A stretch of 64,000 bases of DNA from Saccharothrix sp. ST-888 (GTDB taxonomy: Bacteria > Actinomycetota > Actinomycetes > Streptomycetales > Streptomycetaceae), in the NCBI RefSeq assembly GCF_000955975.1, contig NZ_JYJF01000017.1, positions 12,881 through 76,880 of the forward strand, given 5' to 3'. The position numbers and the translations under genes were made by a program. The notes beneath the pieces were generated by a model. It ran no database searches, was not told where the DNA came from, and saw nothing but the letters and a program-made list of their open reading frames with translations. Below, one piece after another: positions 41,818 through 53,266 of this stretch (position 1 is its first letter; every line of letters starts with the position of its first letter).

Positions 41818-44169
41818 TTACTCTCGGGAGGGTCGATCCGACCCCTCCCCGGCCTGCTGCCGCAAGGCTTCCAGGGCCCCCGCCAGCACCGTCCGGCCGC
41901 GCTCGTCGCCGAGGCGCCGCAGCAGTGCCAGGGCGGTGCGGTACTCGCGGTCGGCCTCCTCGAAACGGCGCTGCCCGGCATGGGCCTCGGCCGTCCTGGC
42001 GAGCAGCCGGGCCTCCGCCGGGCGGTCGCCCCGGGCCTGGCGCAGCGCGAGGGCGCGCCCGTACCAGTCGGCCGCCCTGACCGGGTCGCCCAGCGCCCGG
42101 TGGCACTCGCCGACTCCCTCCAGCGCACGGGCGCAGACCGGATCGTCGGCGGCGGACCTGGCGTGGTCCAGGGCGGCGCGGTAGCGGGCGGCGGCCTGCT
42201 CCCAGCGTCCGGCGGCGGCCTGCAGGTCCCCCAGGTTGAGCAGGGCGGCGGCGGCCCGCCGGGTGGCTCCGCTGCGCTCGGCCACCTTCAGCACCAGGCC
42301 GTGCAGCTGGTAGAGGTCGGCCGGGGCGGCGGCGCCGGTCAGCGGCAGGGCCCGCAGCAGCGCGGTGACCAGCCGCCCCGCCGATCCGTCCAGATCCGCC
42401 TGGCCGATCGCCTCCCCCACCGCGCCGAACAGCGACTCGCGCTCGCCGAGCAGCCAGTCGGCGGCCTGCGCGGCGCTGCGCAGCCGGATCGGGCCCGGGA
42501 GCGGGTCCGTCACCGGGCCGGCGGCCGGGTCCAGCAGCTGGCGGGCCGAGTCCACCAGCCGCACCAGCCGCTCCAGCATCCTGGCCCGGGCCAGCTGCAC
42601 CTCGGCCGGGCGGTCGGCACCCTCGCGCAGCCGTACCAGCCGCAGGTAGAGCCGGCCGGGCACCCGGTAGCGCGGTGTGCCGTCGGCGGCGGGCGGCTCC
42701 ACGTCCAGCAGCTCCCGCTCGGCCAGCTGCCGCATGGTCGTCTCGGCCTCCGGCGCCGGGCAGCCGACCAGGGCGGAGGCGATCCGCAGATCGGCGAGCT
42801 GGGCGGGGGCGAGGGTGAGCATCCGCAGCATCCGCGCCTGCGCGGCGGTCAGCGAGCGGTAGGTGAGATCGAACGCCGCGCTGAGCGGGTCGGTGTCCGG
42901 TACCGGCACCGGCCCCTGGGCCGCCACCTCGGCCTCCTGGCCGCCGCGCTGCCGCCCGGGCGTCCCCGCCCGCCCCTGGTCGCCCGGTCCCGTCGGGCCT
43001 GCGCCGGTGTTCGGCCGGCTGTGCCCGTTGGCGCGCTCGTGGCCCTCCCCCTGCCGCCCCCGGCCCGCCTCACCGGCGCCGGGGCCGTCGGCCCGGACCG
43101 CTTCGGTGCCGCCGGGAGCCGTCCGGGCTCCCCCGCCGTCGCCCGGCCGGCCGTTCGCGCGCTCGGGCCCGCGCCCGGCGCCGTCGCCGTCCCCCGCGGC
43201 CGCCCGCGCCGCGGGGCCGCCCGTTCCACGCCGCACCGCGGGCCCGATCAGGCGCGCCACGGCGCCGGGGGCGGCCGGGTCGCCGGCCGGAGCGCCCGCC
43301 GGGACGGCGACCAGCGCTTCGTCCCGCGGTCCGGCCTGGCTCCGCAGCGTCCGGTTCTTCACCAGGGCGACCCGGCTGCCGGCCCCGCCCTGGGCCACCA
43401 CGGTGGCGGTGGTCTTCGCGGCGGGCGCCGGCCCGGCCTGCGACAGCGCACGCGCGGCCTCGGTCACGGCGGCCTTCGGGTTGCTGCGCAGCCAGCCGGC
43501 CATCAGACGCAGCGCGGCGGGGCCGGCACCGCACGCCTCGGCCAGGTCGGCCGCGCCGACCGGGTCGCAGCCGATCCTGGTGCCGCCGACCAGGCCGCTG
43601 AGCAGGTCACCGGCCGAGGGCTGGTCCAGACCGCCGAGGATGACCGGATCGATGTCCTCGATCCCGGTGAGCGGCCCCGCGGTGGTGGCGACCAGCAGGC
43701 AGCCGGGTTCGTCGGCGAGCAGCGGCCACAGCTGCCCGGCGTCGCGTACGTCGTCCAGCAGGAAGAGCAGGCGCCGGCCCGCCTGTGCCCTGCGCAGCGC
43801 GGCGCAGGCCGGTCCGTCGGCGCCGTCCCCGCCGCCGGGTACCAGGACCGCGTCCGGGACGGGGCCGAGCTGTTCGAGCAGCAGCCGGGCGACCTGGCCC
43901 GGCGGGAGCCGGCTGCCGTCCGGCGCGGAGAGGCGGGTGAACAGGACTCCGTCGGGGTACGCCCGCGCCACCGAGCGGACGAACCGCACGGCGAGCGTGG
44001 TGCGCCCCGAACCGGGCCGCCCGGCCAGCACCACGACCGGGGAGCGGCCCCGGACCGGGCGGGCGGCGGCTGCGGCGAGGGCCGCGAGCTCGGTCCGCCG
44101 GCCGCTGAAGAGCGCCGGGACGGCGGGGAGCCGGTCCCTCGCGTCGTGCTCGGTGGGCCGTGCGTCCAT
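41818..44169 (-). CDS. STAND-type ATPase with C-terminal TPRs
   Basis: The 783-residue protein has an NB-ARC-like NTPase with P-loop AGRPGSGRTTLA near residue 48 and Walker B RRLLFLLDDV, then ILGGLDQPSAGDLLSGLVG, as in AfsR-type regulators. There is no N-terminal DNA-binding domain, however. Residues about 250-430 are Gly/Ala/Arg/Pro-rich and disordered. The region FDLTYRSLTAAQARMLRMLTLAP and the following winged-helix part precede TPR repeats (AAALLNLGDLQAAAGRWEQAAARYRAAL and more) to the end. STAND proteins switch on ligand binding; the signal here is unknown. ATG 44169 follows GAGGAAG. It lies between ald and the NUDIX gene, same strand. Confidence 0.85.
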   Translation of the reverse strand: MDARPTEHDARDRLPAVPALFSGRRTELAALAAAAARPVRGRSPVVVLAGRPGSGRTTLAVRFVRSVARAYPDGVLFTRLSAPDGSRLPPGQVARLLLEQLGPVPDAVLVPGGGDGADGPACAALRRAQAGRRLLFLLDDVRDAGQLWPLLADEPGCLLVATTAGPLTGIEDIDPVILGGLDQPSAGDLLSGLVGGTRIGCDPVGAADLAEACGAGPAALRLMAGWLRSNPKAAVTEAARALSQAGPAPAAKTTATVVAQGGAGSRVALVKNRTLRSQAGPRDEALVAVPAGAPAGDPAAPGAVARLIGPAVRRGTGGPAARAAAGDGDGAGRGPERANGRPGDGGGARTAPGGTEAVRADGPGAGEAGRGRQGEGHERANGHSRPNTGAGPTGPGDQGRAGTPGRQRGGQEAEVAAQGPVPVPDTDPLSAAFDLTYRSLTAAQARMLRMLTLAPAQLADLRIASALVGCPAPEAETTMRQLAERELLDVEPPAADGTPRYRVPGRLYLRLVRLREGADRPAEVQLARARMLERLVRLVDSARQLLDPAAGPVTDPLPGPIRLRSAAQAADWLLGERESLFGAVGEAIGQADLDGSAGRLVTALLRALPLTGAAAPADLYQLHGLVLKVAERSGATRRAAAALLNLGDLQAAAGRWEQAAARYRAALDHARSAADDPVCARALEGVGECHRALGDPVRAADWYGRALALRQARGDRPAEARLLARTAEAHAGQRRFEEADREYRTALALLRRLGDERGRTVLAGALEALRQQAGEGSDRPSRE

Positions 44170-44424
44170 CGTCGCCGTCTTCCTCGTCACCTGCGTCACT
44201 CCTGACCAGCCGACCAGCCCCTGCCGAACCCCGGCCCGGCCCGCCCCTGCACGCACGCCCCGAGCCCGGACGGACCCGCCGTAGGTCCGTCCGCGAAGCG
44301 TAGTTCGACCGTACGACGGACCCGGGGTGACACCGGTAGTACCAACCGGCAAATCACCCCGCCGGATCAACCGGCCGTCAGCGGCCGTGCCACCGTCGGA
44401 AGTACGGGGAACGGCGACCGCCCG

Positions 44425-45066
44425 TCAGTTCCCCGGGAACGGCCGGGCCGGCCAGGGGCTGTCGCCGGGCCGCAGCGCGGGCAGGCCGGAGCCGGTGAGG
44501 GCCGCGTGCAGTGCCAGCGTCCCGGTGACCAGCGTCGGGTTGTGGAGCTCGCCCGCGAGGACCAGCCGGACCAGGTCGTCCAGCGGCACCCGGGCGGTCT
44601 CGATCTCCAGTTCCTCGCCGTGCGCCTGGTAGCGCTCGCCCTCGGCCTCGGCGAGGTCGGTGGCGAGGAAGAGCCGCAGCGCCTCGTCGGTCCCGCCGGG
44701 CGAGGTGTAGAAGTCGACCAGCACCCGCCACTCCCCCGCCTTGCAGTGCGCCTCCTCGTAGAGCTCGCGCTGGGCGGCGTGCAGCGGGTTCTCGCCGGGG
44801 ACGTCGAGCAGCCCGGCGGGCAGCTCCCAGAGCCGCTGGCGTACGGGGTGCCGGTACTGGCGCAGGATCAGCACCCGCTGCTGGTCGTCGAGGGCGAGGA
44901 CGGAGACCGAGCCGGGATGGGTCTGGTAGTCGCGGCGGGCGTACCCGCCGTCGGGCATCAGCACCTCGTCGGTGCGCACACCGGTGACCCGCCCCTGGAA
45001 CGGCACCGAGGACTCGCGCACCGGCCAGTCCTCCGCCACGTCCCTGATCTGCTGAATGTCCGTCAT
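44425..45066 (-). CDS. NUDIX hydrolase, ADP-ribose pyrophosphatase type
   Basis: The 213-residue enzyme has the Nudix box GLLDVPGENPLHAAQRELYEEA, close to Gx5Ex7REUxEEx, embedded as in ADP-ribose pyrophosphatases: upstream VLILRQYRHPVRQRLWELPAG and downstream VDFYTSPGGTDEALRLFLATDL. It probably hydrolyses ADP-ribose or a related nucleotide sugar. It is read from the same strand as pyrG, 87 bases behind it, in the order common in actinomycetes. Confidence 0.92.
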   Translation of the reverse strand: MTDIQQIRDVAEDWPVRESSVPFQGRVTGVRTDEVLMPDGGYARRDYQTHPGSVSVLALDDQQRVLILRQYRHPVRQRLWELPAGLLDVPGENPLHAAQRELYEEAHCKAGEWRVLVDFYTSPGGTDEALRLFLATDLAEAEGERYQAHGEELEIETARVPLDDLVRLVLAGELHNPTLVTGTLALHAALTGSGLPALRPGDSPWPARPFPGN

Positions 45067-45153
45067 CGATCTCCCCTTCGGTCGCTCGGGCCCAACCTAT
45101 GCCAAACGGCGGCCGTGCGAAGATCCGCACGACCGCCGTCCGACGAAGGGCCC

Positions 45154-46830
<1,677 letters not shown>

Positions 46831-47544
46831 GAGGGGGCTCCCGTGGGTCGCGTGTCGAAGGTGACTCCGGTGGAGGACTGCCCGCATCTCCGCGCCGACG
46901 AGGAGTTCGCACTCGGCCCCAGAGCCCGGAGGGGGCTCCGGCGGGGTCGTCGGGTCGGCGGATCCGGGGTGGTTGATCCCACCAGTCCACGGGATACCAG
47001 GGTATCAGCGAGCTGCACCGGACGCGTTCCGGGCCGCTGCGGCGCGTCCGTCCGGGTTGTCCGGCCGCCCGGGACGGGGGTCCGGGACGGGGGTCCGGAC
47101 AACCACCCTGCCCGGGTGATCCCGGCACCGTACGGAGGGGCCCGGAAGGATCACCTCCGCATGGTCCGTCCGGACCTTCTTCGACCATCCTCTCGGACCA
47201 CTTTGCCGATCACAGGCGTGACGGCGTCCCAACGCGGCGCTCTGCACGTGCCGCACCCCCTCCCACCGACGTATCCTGCACGGACGCATCGCCGACAGCA
47301 GAGCACGCGGAGGGCGAGGGGGTCAGGACGACACCTCTTGGTCCCCGATGCGCGACCGGACACCTCCCGTACCAGTTCACCCGTCCAGGCCAGGGGCCCA
47401 CCACAGCCTCGCCGGGCGCCCACGGACCTCCCCGCACCCGGCGGAGGCCCCCGGCGGGCCGCCCAGCCCGGGCTCCGGCCCCGCAGACCGCCTGCCTCCC
47501 ACCGTCTGCGCTGCCGCCGCCCAAATTGCGAACTGGAGACTCAC
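46831..47544. other. 714-base intergenic region between divergent pyrG and GH15 gene
   Basis: No gene can be supported here although several frames are open. It contains a 14-bp palindrome GATACCAGGGTATC (46993-47006), which on the minus strand gives a -10-like TACCCT toward pyrG. A 10-bp inverted pair GGTTGTCCGG / CCGGACAACC (47054-47063 and 47094-47103) encloses two copies of GGGACGGGGGTCC. Two divergent promoters are expected. Confidence 0.5.
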
Positions 47545-49542
47545 GTGGCCGGCCGTATCGAGGACTACGCACTCATCGGGGACATGCAGACCGCCGCCCT
47601 GGTCAGCAGGGACGGGGCCGTCGACTGGCTCTGCCTCCCCAGATTCGACTCGCCGGCCGTCTTCGCCGGGCTGCTGGGCACCGATGAACACGGGTTCTGG
47701 CGGATCGGCCCGGCCGAACCCGTCGACGGGGAGACCACCCCGGCCGCACCGCCGCACCGCTCGCCCTTCACCGATTCGAGCTTCACCGATTCGAGTGAGA
47801 TGCAGCCGGTCCCGGCCACCGCCGCCGCCCCGGCCGTACCGGCCGACCGGCGCCGCTACCGGGGCGACTCGCTGATCCTCGAACAGGAGTGGGACGCCCG
47901 GGGCGGCAGTGTCCGGGTGATCGACTTCATGCCGCCCCGCGCGCTCCTCGGGCCCGAGGCGGTCCCGCAGATGATCCGGATCGTCGAAGGCGTCTCCGGA
48001 CGGGTCCGGATGCGCTCGGCCCTGCGGATGCGCTTCAGCTACGGCCGGATCACCCCCTGGGTGCACCGGGTCGAGCAGCCCGACGGCGGCCACCGCACGG
48101 TGGCCATGGCCGGGCCCGACTCGGTCTGGCTGGACGGCAGGGCCGAGACGTACGGCCGCGACCTGACCACCTACGCCGACTTCACCGTCGCCGCCGGAGA
48201 GCGGATCGCCTTCGCCCTCACCTGGCAGGCCAGCCACCTGCCCGCGCCCAGCGCGCCCGACGCCGAGGCGGCACTCACGCAGACCGAGGAGTTCTGGCGC
48301 GACTGGGTCGGCCAGTGCACCTACCAGGGCCCCTACCGGGAGCCGGTGGTCCGCTCGCTGATCACGCTCAAGGCCCTCACCTACGCCCCGACCGGCGGCA
48401 TCGTCGCCGCCCCCACCACCTCCCTGCCCGAGGACATCGGCGGGATGCGCAACTGGGACTACCGCTACACCTGGCTGCGGGACGCCGCGATCACCCTCTC
48501 CTCGCTGCTGCGCACCGGCTACCGCGAGGAGGCCCGCGCCTGGCGCGAGTGGCTGCTGCGCGCGGTCGCCGGCGACCCGGAGAACCTGCAGATCATGTAC
48601 GGCATCGCGGGCGAACGCGAGCTCACCGAGTCCGAGCTGGACTGGCTGCCCGGCTACGAGGGCTCCACCCCCGTCCGGATCGGCAACGGCGCCGCCGGGC
48701 AGCTCCAACTCGACGTCTACGGCGAGGTGGTGGAGGCCCTGCACCTGGCCCACATGACCGGACTGGTCCGCAACGACCACGCCCACCACCTCCAGCTCAA
48801 GCTGATCAGCTACCTGGAGCAGCACTGGACCGCACCCGACGAGGGCATCTGGGAGGTCCGCGGCCCGCGTCGGCACTTCGTCCACTCCAAGGTGATGGCC
48901 TGGGTCGCCGTCGACCGCACCATCAAGCTGCTGGAGCAGTACCCCACCGAGATCCAGGACGGCAGCCCGCTGGAGCGCTGGCGCGAACTGCGCGACCGGA
49001 TCCACGCGGACGTCTGCGAGAAGGGCTACGACCCCGACCGCAACACCTTCACCCAGTACTACGGCGGCCAGGAACTGGACGCCTCCCTGCTGCTGATCCC
49101 GCAGATGGGCTTCCTGCCGCCGGACGACAAGCGGGTGATCGGCACCATCGAGGCGATCCAGCGCGAACTGTCCACCGAGGACGGCTTCGTGCTGCGCTAC
49201 CCCACCCACGACGCCCAGGGCGACAACGTCGACGGCCTGTCCGGCCACGAAGGCGCCTTCCTCGCCTGCTCGTTCTGGCTCGCCGACGACCTGGCGATGA
49301 TCGGCCGGGTCACCGAGGCACGCGAACTGTTCGACCGGCTGCTCGGGCTGCGCAACGACCTCGGGCTGCTGGCCGAGGAGTGGGACCCGCGGGCCAAGCG
49401 GCAGGTCGGCAACTTCCCGCAGGCGTTCAGCCACGTGCCGCTGATCGACACCGCCCTCCGGCTGACCGCCTGCGGCGGCGCCTACCTCTCCGCCCAGCCC
49501 GACCTCCGCTCGGCCGACCGCACCGAGCAGGCCATGATGTAG
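47545..49542 (+). CDS. Glycoside hydrolase family 15 protein (glucoamylase/trehalase type)
   Basis: The 665-residue cytosolic protein starts MAGRIEDYALIGDMQTAALVSRDGAVDWLCLPRFDSPAVFAGLLG, the standard start of actinomycete GH15 enzymes. The (alpha/alpha)6 barrel holds GGMRNWDYRYTWLRDAAITLSSLL (substrate site with the conserved Arg-Asp) and LLAEEWDPRAKRQVGNFPQAFSH (catalytic Glu region). Mycobacterial members of this group act as trehalases; starch-type substrates are also possible. A Thr/Pro/Ser-rich insert near residues 65-105 is unusual. GTG 47545 follows GGAG at seven bases. There is no signal peptide. Confidence 0.93.
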   Translation: MAGRIEDYALIGDMQTAALVSRDGAVDWLCLPRFDSPAVFAGLLGTDEHGFWRIGPAEPVDGETTPAAPPHRSPFTDSSFTDSSEMQPVPATAAAPAVPADRRRYRGDSLILEQEWDARGGSVRVIDFMPPRALLGPEAVPQMIRIVEGVSGRVRMRSALRMRFSYGRITPWVHRVEQPDGGHRTVAMAGPDSVWLDGRAETYGRDLTTYADFTVAAGERIAFALTWQASHLPAPSAPDAEAALTQTEEFWRDWVGQCTYQGPYREPVVRSLITLKALTYAPTGGIVAAPTTSLPEDIGGMRNWDYRYTWLRDAAITLSSLLRTGYREEARAWREWLLRAVAGDPENLQIMYGIAGERELTESELDWLPGYEGSTPVRIGNGAAGQLQLDVYGEVVEALHLAHMTGLVRNDHAHHLQLKLISYLEQHWTAPDEGIWEVRGPRRHFVHSKVMAWVAVDRTIKLLEQYPTEIQDGSPLERWRELRDRIHADVCEKGYDPDRNTFTQYYGGQELDASLLLIPQMGFLPPDDKRVIGTIEAIQRELSTEDGFVLRYPTHDAQGDNVDGLSGHEGAFLACSFWLADDLAMIGRVTEARELFDRLLGLRNDLGLLAEEWDPRAKRQVGNFPQAFSHVPLIDTALRLTACGGAYLSAQPDLRSADRTEQAMM

Positions 49543-49619
49543 CCCCTCCCGGAGGGGTTCAGGGGCGCTGGGGGTTGTCTTTGGGGCCCGGGGGACCTTG
49601 CGCGATCGGGCAAGCGAAA

Positions 49620-49693
49620 CAGGGGCGCGGCGAACTGCGCGAGAAACCCCGCACCTTCGTAGCGGCTTGATCGCGCAGTTCCCCGCGCCCCTG
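49620..49693. repeat. Dispersed Streptomyces-type hairpin, probable bidirectional terminator
   Basis: The arms CAGGGGCGCGGCGAACTGCG and its complement (with one mismatch) form a 23-bp stem around a 28-base loop, between convergent genes. The GGGGCGCGGGGAACTGCGCGA half-site is a sequence I know as abundant in streptomycete intergenic regions. The origin of the family is unclear; a terminator or mobile hairpin are both possible. Confidence 0.75.
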
Positions 49694-49737
49694 TTCATGA
49701 CCCGGTTGTTCGGGGTCACCCGGCCCGGGTGGCCGGT

Positions 49738-50943
49738 TCAGTTGCCGTTGCGCTGGACCAGTTCGTCGTACGTGCTGAGCACCTGCGCCACCGTGGCCGC
49801 CTCGTCCGGCCAGGTCTCGGCCTGGGCGTGGCCGGCCGCGGCCAGCGCGGCCCTGCGGTCCGGGTCGGCCAGCAGCTCGCGTACGGCGGACGCCAGTGCG
49901 GCCGGATCGCCGTACGGCACCAGGACCGCGGCCTCGCCGACCAGTTCGGGGATGCCGCCGACGCTCGTGGCGACCACCGGCACGCCCGCCCGCATCGCCT
50001 CCTGGACCACCAGCGAGCGGGCCTCCCAGCGGCTGCTCACCACCACCAGGTCGGCGGCGGCCAGCAGGTCGGGCACATCGGTGCGGTAGCCGAGCAGTTC
50101 CACCGGCAGCTGCTCCGCCGCGACCCGCTCCCGCAGCCCGGCACCCTCCGGTCCCTCGCCCGCGATCACCACCAGGGGGTCGTGCTCGCCCAGCGCCCCG
50201 GCCGCGTCCAGCAGCAGGCCGAAGGACTTCTGCTGGACCAGGCGGCCGATCGCCAGCACCACCGGCCGGTCGGGACGGTCGCCCAGCAGCCGGGCCCGGG
50301 ACGCCTCCCGGCCGAGGTCGCCGGGTGGCATCGGCGGGGCCGCGACCGGGCCGAGCCGGGCGTCGGTGGCGCCGAGCTCGCGGGCCCGGGCGACCAGGTC
50401 GGAGGAGGCCCCGAGGACCAGGTCGGCGGCCCGCGCCACCCGCCGCTCCATCAGCCGCTGAAGCCGGCGCTCCATACCGGTCGCCAGCATCGCGTGGTGG
50501 AAGGTCACCACCAGCGGGGTCTGCGGGCGGAGTCCCGGGAAGCGTCCGGCGGTGCGCAGCGTCAGGTCGGAGAGGAGGCCGGCCCGCAGGCCGTGGGCGT
50601 GCACCACGTCGGCGCCGGTGAAGGCGCGGCGCAGCTCGCCGATGGCGGTGGCGTCGCTGCGGGCCCCGGCGGTCGGGGTGATGTCGACCAGGTGGAACCT
50701 GGCGCCGGTGCGGGAGAAGCCGAACAGCGAGTCCGTCCCGGCGGGGCCGCAGACGGTCACGCCGACGCCGTGCGCCACCAGGCCCTGTGCGAGGGAGCGC
50801 ACGTGCGCGCCGATGCCGCCGGTGCTCGCGGACAGGACGAGTACCACGTGCAGCTGGCCCCGGCTCTCCTGGGCCGCGGTGGGGCCGGTGCCGGTGGCCC
50901 GGGTCGCGGAATGGTCCACGTCGTCTCGCTCCGACTCGTTCAC
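49738..50943 (-). CDS. GT4 family glycosyltransferase
   Basis: The 401-residue GT-B enzyme transfers a sugar from a nucleotide donor. The N-terminal half has VLSASTGGIGAHVRSLAQGL and a His-rich VVHAHGLRAGLLS; the C-terminal half has VLAIGRLVQQKSFGLLLDA, IAGEGPE and the donor-binding SSRWEARSLVVQEAMRAGVPVVATSVGGIPE with the conserved E-x7-E. There are no membrane helices. The product is unknown; a cell-wall or trehalose/mycothiol-like glycan is possible. It follows recN in the same direction, with a 256-base gap that shows no gene. Confidence 0.92.
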   Translation of the reverse strand: MNESERDDVDHSATRATGTGPTAAQESRGQLHVVLVLSASTGGIGAHVRSLAQGLVAHGVGVTVCGPAGTDSLFGFSRTGARFHLVDITPTAGARSDATAIGELRRAFTGADVVHAHGLRAGLLSDLTLRTAGRFPGLRPQTPLVVTFHHAMLATGMERRLQRLMERRVARAADLVLGASSDLVARARELGATDARLGPVAAPPMPPGDLGREASRARLLGDRPDRPVVLAIGRLVQQKSFGLLLDAAGALGEHDPLVVIAGEGPEGAGLRERVAAEQLPVELLGYRTDVPDLLAAADLVVVSSRWEARSLVVQEAMRAGVPVVATSVGGIPELVGEAAVLVPYGDPAALASAVRELLADPDRRAALAAAGHAQAETWPDEAATVAQVLSTYDELVQRNGN

Positions 50944-51199
50944 GAACTCACGCCGCCTGCGGGAGTATCCGCGAGCGCCGCTCGGGACTGGGATGCCAGT
51001 GTCCAGCCGCCACCATGCCAGGTCGGGAGGGGTCTTGGACAGTCGGTGGGTCTCGCGGGCGCGTCGTGCTCCCCCGGACCCGCAGCCGGCCGGGCGCCCC
51101 CGTTCAAGGGCGCGGGGCGCGGGAGTGTCGCCCGGCGGTCTGGGCGCGAAGGCCCCGGGCAGGTCGGCAGGACCGTCCCGGGGCGCCAGCCGCCACCGC

Positions 51200-52945
51200 T
51201 CAGTCGGCCCGTGGGGCGCGGGCGGTGGCGAGGAGTTCCTCGGCGTGGGCGCGGCCCAACTCCGAGTCCTCCAGGCCGGCGAGCATCCGGGAGAGCTCGC
51301 GCACCCGCTCCTCGTCGTTCAGCACCTTGACGCCGCTGCGGGTCACCGTGCCGTCGTTGGTCTTCACCACCACCAGGTGCCGGTCGGCGAAGGCGGCCAC
51401 CTGCGGCAGGTGGGTCACCACGACCACCTGGGCGGACTGGGCCAACTTGGCCAGCCGACGGCCGATCTCGACCGCCGCCTTGCCGCCGACGCCCGCGTCC
51501 ACCTCGTCGAAGAGGTACGTGGGCACCGGGTCGGCGCCGGCGAAGACCACCTCGACGGCCAGCATCACCCGGGAGAGCTCGCCGCCGGACGCGCCCTTGG
51601 CGATCGGCCGCGGCTGCGCGCCGGGGTGCGGGGCGAGCAGCACCTCGACCTCGTCCACGCCGTGCGGCCCGTACGTCACGGTGCGGCCGTCGATCTCGAT
51701 GCCCGCGAGGTCCTCGACCTGGCTGATCGCGAAGCTCACCCGGGCGTGCGGCATGGCGAGTTCGGCCAGCTCGGCGGAGACGGCGGCGGCGAAGCGGTCG
51801 GCGGCGGCGTGCCTGGCGGCCGAGACCTCGGCGGCCAGTTCGGCCAACTCCGCGCGCAGCGCGGTCTCCTGGGCGCCGAGCTCGTCGATCCGGCCGTCGT
51901 CGCCGTCGAGTTCGGCCAGCCTGAGCGAGCCCGCCTCGGCCCACTCCAGTACCTCGGCGAGCGAGTTCTCCGGACCGCCGTACTTGCGCACCAGCTGGGA
52001 CAGCACAGCCCTGCGGTCCTCGACTGCCGCCAGCCGGACCGGATCCGCGTCCAGGTCGTCGGCGTACCCGGCCAGGTCGCCGGCCACGTCGGCGAGCAGG
52101 TAGCCGACCTCGTTGAGACGGTCGGCGAGGGCGGCGAGCCGCTCGTCGTGGTGGCGGACGGCCTCCAGGGCGCGGCGGGACTGGGCGAGCAGGGTGCCCG
52201 CGTCCAGCGAGTCGGGGTCGGCCGGGTCACCGGCCAGGGCGGCGTGGGCCTGCGTCGCGGCGCCGGACAGCGCGTCGGCGTGGCCGAGGCGCTCGGCCTC
52301 GGCGGCCAGCTCGACGTCCTCCCCGGCGACCGGCTCGGCGGCGCCGATCTCCTCCAGGCCGAAGCGCAGCAGGTCCGCCTCCTGGGCCCGCTCACGGGCC
52401 TTGGTGGTCAGCTCCTCCAGCGTGGCCGAGACCTCGCGCAGGCTCCGGTACACCTCGCGGTAGCGGGCCAGCGGCTCGGCCACCGCCTCGCCCGCGTACC
52501 GGTCCAGCGCGCCGCGCTGGCGGGAGGGGCGCAGCAGGCGCTGCTGGTCGGTCTGGCCGTGCACGGCGATCAGGTCCTCGCCGAGCTCGGCGAGCAGGCC
52601 GACCGGGACCGACCGACCGCCGACGTGGGCGCGCGAGCGGCCCTCGGCGGAGACCGTACGGCTGATCAGCAGCGCGCCGTCGTCCAGCTCGGCCCCGGCC
52701 TCCAGGGCTCGGGCGGCCGCCGGGGAGCCGGCGGGCAGCTCGATGCGGCCCTCGACCACCGCCCGGTCCGAGCCGCCCCGCACCAGTGCCGGGTCGGCCC
52801 GGCCGCCGAGCAGCAGACCGAGGCTGGTCACCACCATGGTCTTGCCCGCGCCGGTCTCGCCGGTCACCGCGGTGAAGCCGGGCGCCAGTTCGACCACCGC
52901 GTCGTCGATGACGCCAAGATCCCGTATCCGCATCTCGTCCAACAC
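51200..52945 (-). CDS. recN: DNA repair protein RecN
   Basis: The 581-residue SMC-like ATPase acts in double-strand-break repair. The N-terminal Walker A GETGAGKT lies near residue 34 (MRIRDLGVIDDAVVELAPGFTAVTGE), a central coiled coil occupies about residues 150-370, and the C-terminal head carries the signature GASGGELSRVMLAVEVVF and Walker B YLFDEVDAGVGG. GTG 52945 is taken for its AAGG site; the ATG of MRIRD four codons later is the usual conserved start. Position beside nadK and tlyA is that of actinomycetes in general, though here a YczE/MocR pair is inserted between. Confidence 0.97.
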   Translation of the reverse strand: MLDEMRIRDLGVIDDAVVELAPGFTAVTGETGAGKTMVVTSLGLLLGGRADPALVRGGSDRAVVEGRIELPAGSPAAARALEAGAELDDGALLISRTVSAEGRSRAHVGGRSVPVGLLAELGEDLIAVHGQTDQQRLLRPSRQRGALDRYAGEAVAEPLARYREVYRSLREVSATLEELTTKARERAQEADLLRFGLEEIGAAEPVAGEDVELAAEAERLGHADALSGAATQAHAALAGDPADPDSLDAGTLLAQSRRALEAVRHHDERLAALADRLNEVGYLLADVAGDLAGYADDLDADPVRLAAVEDRRAVLSQLVRKYGGPENSLAEVLEWAEAGSLRLAELDGDDGRIDELGAQETALRAELAELAAEVSAARHAAADRFAAAVSAELAELAMPHARVSFAISQVEDLAGIEIDGRTVTYGPHGVDEVEVLLAPHPGAQPRPIAKGASGGELSRVMLAVEVVFAGADPVPTYLFDEVDAGVGGKAAVEIGRRLAKLAQSAQVVVVTHLPQVAAFADRHLVVVKTNDGTVTRSGVKVLNDEERVRELSRMLAGLEDSELGRAHAEELLATARAPRAD

Positions 52946-53266
52946 GGAGACGACCTTACGAGGTCCGACCCCCACCGCGCGACGAGCCGAGGTCCGGGCG
53001 GTGCAAGTTCATCCCATCCGGCATCGTCCCCATCGACTCCGTGCGCGAGCGGCCACCGAGCGTGTAGCACCCGGCCCCGGCGGCGCCCCGGGACCGTCGG
53101 GGACCGCGCGAAGCGGACGGTTCGGCTCCGCACGGGTTCCCGCCGAGCACAGCGTGCCGTCCCGACGCTCGCGCGGGATTACCACCCACCGCCGCAGTCT
53201 GCCCGCAGGCGGTCTTCGCCGGATTCGCGCCGTGCCCCGGGTCGCCGGCCGCCCGCGTGACCGCCC
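52946..53266. other. 321-base gap behind the YczE-type gene
   Basis: No gene is supported. The stretch is GC-rich with some Arg-coding open frames that lack starts and similarity. It probably contains the recN promoter on the minus strand and the 3' end region of the YczE-type transcript. No clear hairpin was found. Confidence 0.4.
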
